Source of the DNA: Rhodovulum sp. ES.010
GTDB lineage: Bacteria > Pseudomonadota > Alphaproteobacteria > Rhodobacterales > Rhodobacteraceae
DNA: 64,000 nt
Reading direction: 5' to 3'
Assembly (NCBI RefSeq): GCF_900142935.1
Contig: NZ_FSRS01000001.1
Coordinates: forward strand, 2,056,001 to 2,120,000
Position numbers and translations under genes: made by a program. This document shows positions 44,385 through 53,270 of the stretch, in pieces. The first letter of the stretch is position 1. Every line of letters starts with the position of its first letter. Under the pieces are notes generated by a model. It did not search any database, was not told the origin of the DNA, and saw only the letters and a list, made by a program, of their open reading frames with translations.

Positions 44385-44978
44385 TCAGGCGGCGCGGGGC
44401 AGCGCGTCGACCGCGCGATGCGCGGCCTCGACCGAGGCGTCGCCCGCGACGGCCAGGCGGTCGGCCCCGATCACGGTGACGTCGGTCAGGCCGAGGAATG
44501 CCAGCACATGGCGCAGGTGGGTCGAGGCGAAGTCGATCTCGGAGCCGAGCGCGGTGCCGCCCGAGGCGGCCGCGACGATCACGCGCCGGTCGCCCAGAAG
44601 GCCTTCGGGCCCGTCCTCGGTATAGCGGAAGCTCACCCCCGCCCGCGCCACGAGGTCGATCCACGCCTTGAGCACAGCGGGCAGCCCGAAATTGTAGACC
44701 GGCAGGCCGATCACCACGGTGTCGGCGGCCCTGAGGTCGGCGATCAGGTCGTCCGAGAGCGCGAGTTCGGCGCGCTGGGCGTCGGTCCGCTCGGCCTCGG
44801 GGGTGAAATTCGCGCCGATCCAGTCGGCGCTCAGCAACGGCAGGCCGTCGGCCAGGTCGCGGGTCACGACATTCGTTGCGTCATCGGCAAGATGCGCGAC
44901 GATGTGGTCGGTCAGCGCGCGCGAGACCGAGCCCTCGCGGCGGGCCGAGCTGTCGATGCGCAGGATGGTCTGGGGCAT
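44385..44978 (-). CDS. azoR: FMN-dependent NADH-azoreductase
   Basis: 197 residues of the flavodoxin-like AzoR family. ILRIDSSARREGSVSRAL binds the FMN phosphate, LPVYNFGLPAVLKAWIDLVARAG is the signature, and AAASGGTALGSEIDF follows. It reduces azo or quinone substrates with NADH. A LysR regulator gene diverges from it across 97 bp and likely controls it. Confidence 0.92.
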   Translation of the reverse strand: MPQTILRIDSSARREGSVSRALTDHIVAHLADDATNVVTRDLADGLPLLSADWIGANFTPEAERTDAQRAELALSDDLIADLRAADTVVIGLPVYNFGLPAVLKAWIDLVARAGVSFRYTEDGPEGLLGDRRVIVAAASGGTALGSEIDFASTHLRHVLAFLGLTDVTVIGADRLAVAGDASVEAAHRAVDALPRAA

Positions 44979-45075
44979 GGGAAATCTCCGTGGTGCAAAT
45001 CCTCATGGGAAAATGGCCCTTGCGGCAGCGAACACAATTTCCCAGAATCAACATCGGATGTGAGGTGACGCACAG

Positions 45076-45951
45076 ATGAATCTGGAGAACTGGGACGAGG
45101 TGCGCACCGCCTATCACGTGGCCCGGCTGGGCACGGTGAGCGGTGCGGCAGAGGCGTTGGGCGTGCATCACGCGACCGTGATCCGCCATGTCGACGCGCT
45201 GGAGACCCGCCTCGGGGTCAAGCTGTTCCAGCGCCACGCGCGCGGCTACACCCCCACCGAGGCGGGCGAGGACCTGCTGCAGGTGGCCCAGGTCACCGCC
45301 GAGCAGTTCGGCCAGCTTGCCGGGCGCCTGCGCGGCCACGGGTCGGCGATGACCGGCGAGTTGGCGGTGACGACGGTTGACTCGCTGACACCGCTTCTGG
45401 TGCCGGCACTCGCCCGGTTCCAGTCCGACCATCCCGACCTGTCCGTGCGCCTGATGGCGGACCAACGCCTCTACCGCCTCGAATACGGCGAGGCGCATGT
45501 GGCGGTGCGGGCCGGCACCCGGCCGGACGAGCCCGACAACATCGTGCAACAGCTTTATGTCCAGCGCTGTGCGCTGTTCGCCCATCGCGCCTATGTCGCG
45601 GCACACGGGCCGCTGGGCGACGATCTCTCGGCGCATCGCTTCGTCGGGCCGACCGACGAGACGCATCGCGCGCCGTTCAACCGCTGGCTCCACGCCAACG
45701 TTCCGGCCGGGCGGATCACGTTCCGCGCGGGCGACGGGCGGGCGGCCGTCGAGGCGGTGCAGGCGGGGGCCGGGATCGGCTTCGTTCCGGTATGGCGCGC
45801 GCGCGAGTTGCCCGACCTGGTCGAAATGCGCCCGCCCCGGCCCGACTGGGACGTGACCGTCTGGCTCGTGACCCATGTGGACCTGCACCGCACGGCCAAG
45901 GTGCAGGCGCTGACCGCGGCGCTCAAGTCGGCGGCGCAGGACTGGCCGTGA
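45076..45951 (+). CDS. LysR-family transcriptional regulator
   Basis: 291 residues. The helix-turn-helix (about 5-62) reads VARLGTVSGAAEALGVHHAT and VIRHVDALETRLGVKLF. An ordinary LysR effector domain follows. It is divergent from azoR and overlaps the EamA transporter gene by four bases, so it may control one or both. The effector is unknown. Confidence 0.88.
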   Translation: MNLENWDEVRTAYHVARLGTVSGAAEALGVHHATVIRHVDALETRLGVKLFQRHARGYTPTEAGEDLLQVAQVTAEQFGQLAGRLRGHGSAMTGELAVTTVDSLTPLLVPALARFQSDHPDLSVRLMADQRLYRLEYGEAHVAVRAGTRPDEPDNIVQQLYVQRCALFAHRAYVAAHGPLGDDLSAHRFVGPTDETHRAPFNRWLHANVPAGRITFRAGDGRAAVEAVQAGAGIGFVPVWRARELPDLVEMRPPRPDWDVTVWLVTHVDLHRTAKVQALTAALKSAAQDWP

Positions 45952-46835
45952 GCCTGTCCGAGGCCGCGCGCGGCCATCTTGCGATGCTGACCTTTTCGGC
46001 GCTGGTCGCCGGGTCTTTCAGCTTCGGCAAGACCATCGCCAACGCGATCGACCCGGTGGCGCTGACGGCGCTGCGCTTCGCGCTGGCGGGCGTGGTGATC
46101 GGGGCGGCCGCCGCGCTGGGCCCGGGCCTCGGGCTGCACCGCTTTCGCGCGCCGTGGCGGTTCGGGGTGCTCGGCGCGCTCTTCGCCAGCTATTTCGTGC
46201 TGATGTTCGAGGCGCTGAAGACGGCGCCCCCGGTCTCGACCGCGGCGATCTTCACGCTGACGCCGCTGATGTCGGCGGGGTTCGGCTGGCTGCTTCTGCG
46301 CCAGCGGACCACCGCGCGGATGGGGCTGGCGCTGGCCATCGGGGCCACGGGCGCGCTGTGGGTGGTGTTTCGCGGCGACCCGGCGGCGCTGATCGCGCTG
46401 GATATCGGGCGGGGGGAGGCGATCTTCTTCGTCGCCGCCGCCTGCCACGCCGCCTACACGCCGCTGGTGCGCAAGTTCAACCGCGGCGAACCCGCGGTCG
46501 TCTTCATCTTCGGGATGATGATGGCCGCGCTGCTGCTGCTGGGGCTGTATGGCTGGCCCGCGATCGGCGCGACCGACTGGGCGGCGCTGCCGGCGCGGGT
46601 GTGGTGGGTGACGCTTTACCTGGCGATCTTCGCCAGCGCGGCGACCTTCGTGCTGCTGCAATACGCGGCGCTGCGGCTGCCCTCGGCCAAGGTGATGGCC
46701 TACACCTACCTGACGCCGAGCTGGGTGATCGGCTGGGAGATCGTGCTGGGCAACGGTGCGCCGCGCGGCCTGGTGCTGGGCGGAATCGCGCTGACGGGGG
46801 TGGCGCTCGGGCTGTTGCTGAAGGACGAGGGCTAG
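45948..46835 (+). CDS. EamA-family (DMT superfamily) exporter
   Basis: 295 residues from a GTG at 45948 overlapping the lysR stop. Ten membrane helices in two EamA repeats are visible, e.g. FGVLGALFASYFVLMFEAL, TAAIFTLTPLMSAGFGWLLL and VMAYTYLTPSWVIGWEIVLG. Members export metabolites or amino acids; the substrate is unknown. Its stop codon shares a CTAG with the stop of the converging arsR-like gene. Confidence 0.87.
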   Translation: MSLSEAARGHLAMLTFSALVAGSFSFGKTIANAIDPVALTALRFALAGVVIGAAAALGPGLGLHRFRAPWRFGVLGALFASYFVLMFEALKTAPPVSTAAIFTLTPLMSAGFGWLLLRQRTTARMGLALAIGATGALWVVFRGDPAALIALDIGRGEAIFFVAAACHAAYTPLVRKFNRGEPAVVFIFGMMMAALLLLGLYGWPAIGATDWAALPARVWWVTLYLAIFASAATFVLLQYAALRLPSAKVMAYTYLTPSWVIGWEIVLGNGAPRGLVLGGIALTGVALGLLLKDEG

Positions 46836-47176
46836 GGGCGCGGGCTTGGCGGCGTCTCCGCCAGCTCGACCTCCAGGAACCGCTCGAACGCATCGAGATT
46901 CACGGCTTCGAACTGGCCGAAGCCCTGCATCCAGATCGAGGCGTCGCGCAGCGCGTCGGGTTCGAGCTTGCACCACTTGACCCGGCCGCGCTTTTCCTGG
47001 CTGATCAGGCCCGCCCGGCCCAGGATCGCCAGATGCTTGGAAACCGCGGCGAGCGACATGTCGAACGGCTCGGCCACGTCGGTCACCGCCATGTCGTCCT
47101 CAAGGAGCATCGCCAGGATCGCGCGCCGCGTCGGATCGGCCAGCGCCGCGAAGACGGTATCGAGTTGGTCGTCCAT
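46832..47176 (-). CDS. ArsR-family transcriptional regulator
   Basis: 114 residues from ATG 47176. The winged helix reads MDDQLDTVFAALADPTRRAI, MAVTDVAEPFDMSLAAVSKH and KRGRVKWCKLEPDAL. The cysteine metal boxes of classic ArsR/SmtB are absent (only one Cys), so it is more like the SdpR/YgaV subgroup that senses other signals. A longer start upstream is possible but less typical. Confidence 0.88.
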   Translation of the reverse strand: MDDQLDTVFAALADPTRRAILAMLLEDDMAVTDVAEPFDMSLAAVSKHLAILGRAGLISQEKRGRVKWCKLEPDALRDASIWMQGFGQFEAVNLDAFERFLEVELAETPPSPRP

Positions 47177-47267
47177 GGCGGCAGCATTGGGCGCGGGCAG
47201 GCCGTTCGTCAACCGTTCGGTTGAATATGGAGGAGGTCGCGCCGGCACCAATGCGGCGATGCAGCAC

Positions 47268-47288
47268 GATATAAAATCTTTTTATATC
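47268..47288. promoter_or_regulatory. AT-rich palindrome between arsR and atpI
   Basis: A perfect inverted repeat: GATATAAAA (47268-47276), TCT, TTTTATATC (47280-47288). It stands out in a very GC-rich region, lies 92 bp upstream of the ArsR regulator start and about 85 bp before atpI. It could be an ArsR-family operator or part of the atp promoter. Confidence 0.55.
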
Positions 47289-47372
47289 AATACCTTGCTG
47301 CCACCTCAAGCCGCTTGACTCCGACACCCCCCCTCTCTACGTTCTCGGCGACTGTCCGAAGGGGCGCTCGCG

Positions 47373-47711
47373 ATGATCGATCCGGAAGAACGGGAGCGGC
47401 TGGAGCGGCTCGAAGCCCGGATCAAGGCCCTCAAGAAGGCCGAGGCCGGGGAGCCAGCGACGCGCCACCAGGACGAGCATTATTCCCAGGCCCACCTTGC
47501 CTGGCGGATGGTGATCGAGCTTGTCGCCGGTCTGGGGATCGGCTTCGGCATCGGGTATACGCTGGACCTCTGGCTGGGGACCATGCCGATCTTCCTGGTG
47601 CTGTTCATATTGCTGGGCCTCGCCGCCGGCATCCGCGTGATGCTGCGCTCGGCGCAGGAGGTGCAGCGGCAACAGGCGGCCCAGGCGGCCGAGGACGAGA
47701 AGAGGGATTGA
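47373..47711 (+). CDS. atpI: ATP synthase-associated protein AtpI/AtpZ
   Basis: 112 residues. A basic, coiled N-terminus is followed by two membrane helices (about 46-66 and 72-90), with [20 protein letters not shown] as family core. It aids c-ring assembly or ion balance of the F-type ATP synthase and is the usual first gene of the F0 operon. Confidence 0.9.
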   Translation: MIDPEERERLERLEARIKALKKAEAGEPATRHQDEHYSQAHLAWRMVIELVAGLGIGFGIGYTLDLWLGTMPIFLVLFILLGLAAGIRVMLRSAQEVQRQQAAQAAEDEKRD

Positions 47712-47713
47712 AC

Positions 47714-48466
47714 GTGGCGAGCGAAGAAGCGACCGGCGGCCTCCAGATCCACCCGATGGACCAGTTCATCATCACGCCCCTCTTCGGCGGCGACACCGTG
47801 CACTGGTACACCCCCACCAACGCGACGCTCTGGATGGGGCTTGCGGTGCTCTGCGTGGTCGGGCTTCTGGTGATCGGCACCCGCGGGCGCGCCATCGTGC
47901 CCTCGCGGATGCAGTCGATCGCCGAGCTGGCCTACGGCTTCGTCTACAAGATGGTCGAGGACATCGCGGGCAAGGACGGCCTGAAGTACTTCCCCTACAT
48001 CATGACGCTGTTCATGTTCATCGTCTTCGCCAACTTCCTCGGGCTGATCCCGACCGCGTTCACCACGACCTCGCATATCGCGGTGACGGCGACCATGGCG
48101 CTGGCGGTGTTCTTCGCCGTCACCATCCTGGGCTTCGTCAAGCATGGCGCGGGCTTCCTGCGGCTGTTCTGGATCGAGCAGGCACCGCTGGCCCTGCGCC
48201 CGATCCTGGCGATCATCGAGGTGATTTCCTACTTCGTGCGGCCGGTCAGCCACTCGATCCGACTTGCCGGCAACATGATGGCCGGCCACGCTGTGATCAA
48301 AGTGTTCGCGGGCTTCGCCGGCGTGCTGGGCATCGGTGCGGTTTTCCCGCTGGCCGCGATCACCGCCGTCTACGCGCTGGAGACGCTGGTCTCGTTCATC
48401 CAGGCCTACGTCTTCGCGATCCTCACCTGCGTCTATCTGCGCGATGCGCTGCATCCGCACCACTGA
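47714..48466 (+). CDS. atpB: ATP synthase F0 subunit a
   Basis: 250 residues from GTG 47714, chosen over the TTG at 47708 because AGAGGG is well spaced for it. The essential arginine lies in [14 protein letters not shown], with [18 protein letters not shown] and [17 protein letters not shown] segments. It forms the proton half-channels with the c-ring. Confidence 0.95.
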   Translation: MASEEATGGLQIHPMDQFIITPLFGGDTVHWYTPTNATLWMGLAVLCVVGLLVIGTRGRAIVPSRMQSIAELAYGFVYKMVEDIAGKDGLKYFPYIMTLFMFIVFANFLGLIPTAFTTTSHIAVTATMALAVFFAVTILGFVKHGAGFLRLFWIEQAPLALRPILAIIEVISYFVRPVSHSIRLAGNMMAGHAVIKVFAGFAGVLGIGAVFPLAAITAVYALETLVSFIQAYVFAILTCVYLRDALHPHH

Positions 48467-48509
48467 CGCAATCCGACATCTGCCAATTCCAACGTAAGGA
48501 GTAATCGAC

Positions 48510-48746
48510 ATGGAAGGCGATATCGTTCAAATGGGCGCCTACATCGGGGCCGGTCTTGCATGCACCGGCATGGGCGGCGCCGCCGTCGGTGTGGGCCACG
48601 TGGTCGGCAACTACATCTCGGGCGCGCTGCGCAACCCCTCGGCGGCCGCCTCGCAGACCGCCACCATGTTCATCGGTATCGCGTTCGCCGAAGCGCTGGG
48701 GATCTTCTCGTTCCTCGTCGCGCTGCTGCTGATGTTCGCCGTCTAA
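48510..48746 (+). CDS. atpE: ATP synthase F0 subunit c
   Basis: 78 residues, two helices. The proton-carrying acid is Glu61 in [11 protein letters not shown]; the polar loop is GALRNPSAA. The first helix is Gly/Ala-rich, typical of a c-ring. AAGGAG precedes the ATG. Confidence 0.97.
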   Translation: MEGDIVQMGAYIGAGLACTGMGGAAVGVGHVVGNYISGALRNPSAAASQTATMFIGIAFAEALGIFSFLVALLLMFAV

Positions 48747-48833
48747 GACGCCCTCAAGTTCCGATCCTTACGGCCGGGTGGGGCGTGACAACACGCGCCC
48801 ACCCGGTGTAATTCCGGGTTCCAGGGGGACGCC

Positions 48834-49376
48834 ATGGCAACAGAAACGAATGTCGCGGAAGGCGCCGCGCACGGCGGGGGCGAAGCGGTCGGCATGCCGC
48901 AGCTCGACTTCTCGACCTTCCCGAACCAGATCTTCTGGCTCGTCGTCACGCTTTTCGTGATCTACTTCGTGCTGTCGCGCATCGCGCTGCCGCGCATCGG
49001 CGCGGTCCTGGCCGAGCGGCAGGGCACGATCTCGAACGACATCGCCGCGGCCGAAGAATACAAGCTCAAGGCCAAGGAGGCCGAGAAGGCCTATGAAAAG
49101 GCGCTGGCCGATGCCCGCGCCGAGGCGCAGCGGATCGTCGCCGAGACCAAGGCCGAGATCCGGGCCGACCTCGACGCCGCCACCGCCAAGGCTGATGCGG
49201 AAATCGCCGCGCGCTCGGCCGAGGCCGAGAAGCAGATCGCCGAGATCCGGGCGAACGCGATGGAAAACGTGACCGAAGTGGCCCGCGCGACCGCCGCCGA
49301 CGTGGTCGAGGCGATGGGCTTCAAGGCCGAGGCCCCGACCGTCACCGCGGCGGTCGACGCCAAGCTGAAAGGATAG
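48834..49376 (+). CDS. atpF': ATP synthase F0 subunit b'
   Basis: 180 residues. A membrane helix (about 30-55: [20 protein letters not shown]) is followed by a long Ala/Glu/Lys coiled coil. Two divergent b subunits, b and b', are typical of alphaproteobacteria; this one comes first. It forms the peripheral stalk with atpF. Confidence 0.94.
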   Translation: MATETNVAEGAAHGGGEAVGMPQLDFSTFPNQIFWLVVTLFVIYFVLSRIALPRIGAVLAERQGTISNDIAAAEEYKLKAKEAEKAYEKALADARAEAQRIVAETKAEIRADLDAATAKADAEIAARSAEAEKQIAEIRANAMENVTEVARATAADVVEAMGFKAEAPTVTAAVDAKLKG

Positions 49377-49382
49377 TCCGGG

Positions 49383-49943
49383 ATGAAGAGACTCACGCTC
49401 GCGCTGATCCTTGCGGCCGGCCCCGCCTTCGCCGCCAGCGGCCCGTTCTTCTCGCTGTTCAACACCGATTTCGTGGTGCTGATCTCGTTCCTCGCCTTCG
49501 TGGCGATCCTCGTCTACCTCAAGGTACCGGGGAAGCTGGCGGGCATGCTCGACAAGCGGGCCGAGGGCATCCAGCGCGAGCTGGACGAGGCCCGCGCGCT
49601 CCGCGAGGAGGCGCAGACGGTCCTTGCCACCTACGAGCGCAAGCAGAAGGAAGTGCAGGAACAGGCCGAACGCATCGTCGAGACCGCCCGGTCCGAAGCC
49701 GAGGCCGCCGCGGCCAAGGCCAAGGACGACCTCAAGGTCGCGATCGAACGCCGGCTGGCCGCTGCCGACGAGCAGATCGAATCCGCCAAGGCCGGCGCGG
49801 TCAAGGAAGTGCGCGACAAGGCCATCACGGTCGCCGTGGCGGCCGCCCGCGACGTCATCGCCAAGCAGATGACCGACCAGACCGCCGACCGCCTGGTGGA
49901 CGATGCCATCGGCGAGGTGCAGTCGAAGCTCAAGCTGCACTGA
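49383..49943 (+). CDS. atpF: ATP synthase F0 subunit b
   Basis: 186 residues. The start has a signal-like segment, then membrane helix DFVVLISFLAFVAILVYLKV, and a coiled coil ending at KQMTDQTADRLVDDAIGEVQ. It is six bases after atpF' and is the last gene before a clear terminator. The F1 genes are elsewhere, as usual in Rhodobacterales. Confidence 0.95.
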   Translation: MKRLTLALILAAGPAFAASGPFFSLFNTDFVVLISFLAFVAILVYLKVPGKLAGMLDKRAEGIQRELDEARALREEAQTVLATYERKQKEVQEQAERIVETARSEAEAAAAKAKDDLKVAIERRLAAADEQIESAKAGAVKEVRDKAITVAVAAARDVIAKQMTDQTADRLVDDAIGEVQSKLKLH

Positions 49944-49963
49944 GCGGCGCACTCGTTCAGAAG

Positions 49964-49993
49964 GGCCCGGCGACACGTTCGCCGGGCCTTTTT
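49964..49993 (+). terminator. Rho-independent terminator of the F0 operon
   Basis: Perfect 10-bp stem GGCCCGGCGA/TCGCCGGGCC (49964-49973, 49979-49988) with a 5-base loop, then TTTTT (49989-49993), 21 bp after the atpF stop. Confidence 0.95.
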
Positions 49994-50015
49994 CATGCCC
50001 GTCCGCCGCGCCGGG

Positions 50016-50786
50016 CTAGTCCTTGCCCAACTCGTGCTGAAGCCGCAACAGCGCGATCGACTCGTTCTTCTCGGACCGCAGGTGGTCCGACAGTGCGCCC
50101 TCGACATAGGTCAGGTGCCGTTCGACCGCGGCCCGCGCCCCCGGCCCGTCGCGCGCCTGCAGCGCATCGTTGATCGCGCGGTGCTGGTCCAGGAGCATCG
50201 CGCGGGTCGTGCGCTGGCGGAACATGATCTGGCGGTTGTAGAACACGCCCTCGCGCAACAGGTCGAACATCGCGCGCATCATGTGCAGCATCACCACGTT
50301 GTGGCTGGCCTCGATGATCGCGAGATGGAATTCCGCGTCCAGCCGCGCCTCGTCCGCCGGGTTCCGCTTGCCGTTCGCCGCCGCCATCTTGGCGAAGATC
50401 GCGTCTACCACCTGCAGGTCGGTGTCCGAGCCCAGCCGCGCCGCGCGTTCGGCCGCCAGCCCTTCCAGGTCGCGGCGGAAGGCGATGTAGTCGAAAAGCG
50501 CCTCGTCATGGGTGGCGAAGAGCCGGATCAGCGCGTCCGAGAACGCCGCGCCCAGCACCTCGGCCACGTAGATGCCGGCACCGGGGCGGCTGACCAGCAG
50601 CCCGCGCTCCTGCAACTCGGCGACGGCCTCGCGCAGCGAGGGGCGCGACACGCCCAGCTTGTCGGCCAGTTCGCGCTCCGCGGGCAGGCGTTCACCGGGC
50701 CGCAGGATGCCGCGCAGGATCAAGAGTTCGATCTGGCGCACCACGGCCGTGGCAAGGCGTTCCGGCTGGACTTTCTGAAAGGGCAT
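50016..50786 (-). CDS. GntR/FadR-family transcriptional regulator
   Basis: 256 residues from ATG 50786 (MPFQKVQPERLATAVVRQIE). The winged helix is at about 8-75 (RLPAERELADKLGVSRPSLR). The all-helical FCD domain that follows has the metal-ligand pattern D..H..H. It resembles LldR/PdhR/GlcC-type regulators of organic-acid metabolism. No target operon is adjacent. A perfect palindrome 11 bp upstream is a likely autoregulatory operator. Confidence 0.88.
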   Translation of the reverse strand: MPFQKVQPERLATAVVRQIELLILRGILRPGERLPAERELADKLGVSRPSLREAVAELQERGLLVSRPGAGIYVAEVLGAAFSDALIRLFATHDEALFDYIAFRRDLEGLAAERAARLGSDTDLQVVDAIFAKMAAANGKRNPADEARLDAEFHLAIIEASHNVVMLHMMRAMFDLLREGVFYNRQIMFRQRTTRAMLLDQHRAINDALQARDGPGARAAVERHLTYVEGALSDHLRSEKNESIALLRLQHELGKD

Positions 50787-50796
50787 GGGCCACGCT

Positions 50797-50829
50797 CCTG
50801 AAGTGGTCAAAAGATATGACCACTTCAGG
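50797..50829. promoter_or_regulatory. GntR-type operator palindrome
   Basis: Perfect 13-bp arms, CCTGAAGTGGTCA (50797-50809) and TGACCACTTCAGG (50817-50829), around a 7-base AT-rich spacer. The TGGT...ACCA core matches FadR-subfamily GntR operators. It lies just before the regulator's start codon. Confidence 0.85.
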
Positions 50830-50879
50830 ACATTCGCAACGGAAAGCGCCGCCGCGGCCCGTCGCGGGGCGGGACCGGA

Positions 50880-51545
50880 TCAGGCCGTGGGCCGGATGAC
50901 GATCTCGACCCGGCGGTTCTGCGCCCGGCCCTCGGGCGTCAGGTTCGAAGCCACCGGCTGATCCTCGCCGCGGCCATAGGCGCGGATGCGCGACGGCGTG
51001 ACGCCGGCCCCGGTCAGCACCGCGGCGACCGATCCGGCACGGCGCGAGGACAGGTCCTGGTTGTAACTGGCCGGGCCGGTGTTGTCGGTATGGCCGATCA
51101 CGTCCACCGTGGTGTTCGGGTAGTCGTTCAGGCTGCGCGCCAGCACCCGCAGATCGGCCTGCAGGTCGGGGCGCACCGCGGCGCTGTCGGTGGCGAAGAG
51201 GATGCCCTGGGGCATCGTGACCACCAGTTCCGAGCCGGTGTTGACCACACGGATTTCGTCGCTGCTGAAATCGCGCTCGAGTTCGGCGGCCTGCTTGTCG
51301 AGCTGGTTGCCGATCGCGGCGCCGGCGGCCGCGCCCACGGCCGCCCCCACGAGGGCGTCGCGGGCGTCGTCGTCGCCGTCCTTGCCGATCATCATCCCGG
51401 CAAGCGCCCCGAGGCCGGCGCCGAGCGCGGCCCCTTCCTTGGTGCGCTGGCGCGGATCGTTGGTTTGGGTCGCCGGGTCGGTACAGGCGCCCAGCGCCAA
51501 ACCGCCCGCGGCGAGAAGTAGAAGGGTCTTGCGTGCTCGGGTCAT
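50880..51545 (-). CDS. OmpA-family outer-membrane lipoprotein
   Basis: 221 residues from ATG 51545. A lipoprotein signal ends LALGAC with lipid-bearing C21. A Gly/Ala-rich glycine-zipper region (about 38-82) follows, then an OmpA C-terminal domain with TVDVIGHTDNTGPASYNQDL and GRAQNRRVEIVIRP that binds peptidoglycan. It resembles YiaD. The open frame upstream of the start is unrelated sequence. Confidence 0.9.
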   Translation of the reverse strand: MTRARKTLLLLAAGGLALGACTDPATQTNDPRQRTKEGAALGAGLGALAGMMIGKDGDDDARDALVGAAVGAAAGAAIGNQLDKQAAELERDFSSDEIRVVNTGSELVVTMPQGILFATDSAAVRPDLQADLRVLARSLNDYPNTTVDVIGHTDNTGPASYNQDLSSRRAGSVAAVLTGAGVTPSRIRAYGRGEDQPVASNLTPEGRAQNRRVEIVIRPTA

Positions 51546-51652
51546 GTCTGCCTCATCCGTCGTCGCCGGTGTTCCGGCCACCGCCCGACTATAGGCGAGA
51601 CGGCGGATCGGCGCGAGGGGGTGAGGGCGTTGGGCGGCATCCCGCCGGTCCG

Positions 51653-52501
51653 TCAGCCCGCCTCCGCGTCGGCCCGCGCGCCCTCCCAGGCAAGCATCGC
51701 GCGCTTGACCGGCAGACCCCAGTGATAGCCGCCCAGCGCGCCGGATTTGCGCAGGGCGCGGTGACAGGGGATCACGAAGCTGACCGGGTTGCGGCCGACC
51801 GCCGTGCCGACCGCGCGCACCGCGGTCGGATGGCCGATGGTGCGGGCGATTTCGGAATAGGTGGTGACCTGGCCCGACGGGATCGACAGCAGCGCCTCCC
51901 ATACCTTGATCTGGAACGGTGCGCCGATCAGGTGCAACCGCGCCTCGCCCGTGCCCGAGAAGGGCGCCTCGACAAGCGGCGCGACGCGCACCGCATCCTC
52001 GGCGAACTCCGCCGCGGGCCAGCGCGCGGCCATGTCGTCCAGCGCCGCCGCGCGGCCCGTCTCCTCGGTGAAGGCGAGTCCGCAGAGCCCCTTGTCGGTC
52101 GCCATCGCCAGCGCGTCGCCGAACGGGCTTGGGAAAAAGCCGTAGCGGATCGTCAGGCCGGCGCCCCGGCGCGCGTAGTCCCCGGGGCTCATCGCCTCCC
52201 ATGTCAGGAACAGGTCGTGCAGCCGCCCCGACCCCGACAGGCCCAGCGCCCCGGCCGCCTCGAGCGTGGTGAAGCGTTCACGCATCAGGGCGCGCGCATG
52301 ACCCAGCGTCAGGTATTGCTGATACCGTTTGGGCGAGACCCCGACCCAGCGGGAGAACACCCGCTGGAAATGCGCGGGGCTCATGTTCATCTCGGCGGCC
52401 AGCCGGTCCAGCGGCAGCGCCCGGCCGCCGGCGGCATCGATCCGCTCGATGGCGCGGCGGATCACCCCGTAATGATAGCCCGTTTCCGCATCGCTCGGCA
52501 T
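51653..52501 (-). CDS. AraC-type HTH fused to O6-methylguanine-DNA methyltransferase (Ada-like)
   Basis: 282 residues from ATG 52501. An AraC-type helix-turn-helix (about 30-105; FQRVFSRWVGVSPKRYQQYL) is followed by the methyltransferase with acceptor Cys246 in FVIPCHRAL and AVRAVGTAVGRNPVS. It lacks the N-terminal zinc/methylphosphotriester domain of E. coli Ada. It repairs O6-alkylguanine and may sense damage through the HTH. Confidence 0.92.
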   Translation of the reverse strand: MPSDAETGYHYGVIRRAIERIDAAGGRALPLDRLAAEMNMSPAHFQRVFSRWVGVSPKRYQQYLTLGHARALMRERFTTLEAAGALGLSGSGRLHDLFLTWEAMSPGDYARRGAGLTIRYGFFPSPFGDALAMATDKGLCGLAFTEETGRAAALDDMAARWPAAEFAEDAVRVAPLVEAPFSGTGEARLHLIGAPFQIKVWEALLSIPSGQVTTYSEIARTIGHPTAVRAVGTAVGRNPVSFVIPCHRALRKSGALGGYHWGLPVKRAMLAWEGARADAEAG

Positions 52502-52625
52502 GGCGCGTCTCCTTTCCCTGCCCCGCAGGATAGGCCCCCGCCCTGCCCCGCGCGACCCGAAAGCTGCGCCAAAGGCGGCGGCCTGCACCCTTGCCCCGGA
52601 CGGCGGCAGCGGGCATAGGAAAGCC

Positions 52626-53270
52626 ATGGCCAAGCCCTTGGACTATCGGACCATCCACGAGATGTTCACCCGCTTTCACGCGGCCGAGCCCGAGCCCAGG
52701 GGCGAGCTGGAGCATGTCAACGCCTATACCCTGCTGGTGGCCGTTGCGCTGAGCGCGCAGGCGACGGATGCGGGGGTCAACAGGGCGACGCGGCCCCTGT
52801 TCGCCAAGGTCGACACGCCCGAGAAGATGCTGGCGCTCGGCGAGGAGGGGCTGACCGAGCATATCAAGACCATCGGGCTTTATCGCAACAAGGCGAAGAA
52901 CGTGATGAAGCTGTCGCGCATCCTCGTCGAGGAGTATGGCGGCGCGGTGCCGTCCTCGCGCGCGGCGCTGCAATCGCTGCCGGGCGTGGGGCGCAAGACG
53001 GCGAACGTGGTGCTGAACATGTGGTGGGGCCTGCCCGCCCAGGCGGTCGACACGCATATCTTCCGTGTCGGCAACCGCACCCGCATCGCGCCCGGCAAGA
53101 CGCCCGAGGCGGTGGAGCGCGCCATCGAGGACAACGTGCCCGCCGAGTTCCAGCGCCACGCCCATCACTGGCTGATCCTGCACGGCCGCTATGTCTGCAA
53201 GGCGCGAAAGCCGATGTGCCCCAATTGCCTGATCCGCGATCTCTGCCCATACGAGGACAAGACCGAATGA
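52626..53270 (+). CDS. nth: Endonuclease III
   Basis: 214 residues from ATG 52626. The helix-hairpin-helix LPGVGRKTANVVLN contains the catalytic Lys and AVDTHIFRVGNR the catalytic Asp. The iron-sulfur cluster cysteines are in CKARKPMCPNCLIRDLC. It removes oxidised pyrimidines and nicks AP sites. It overlaps the next gene by four bases. Confidence 0.96.
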   Translation: MAKPLDYRTIHEMFTRFHAAEPEPRGELEHVNAYTLLVAVALSAQATDAGVNRATRPLFAKVDTPEKMLALGEEGLTEHIKTIGLYRNKAKNVMKLSRILVEEYGGAVPSSRAALQSLPGVGRKTANVVLNMWWGLPAQAVDTHIFRVGNRTRIAPGKTPEAVERAIEDNVPAEFQRHAHHWLILHGRYVCKARKPMCPNCLIRDLCPYEDKTE

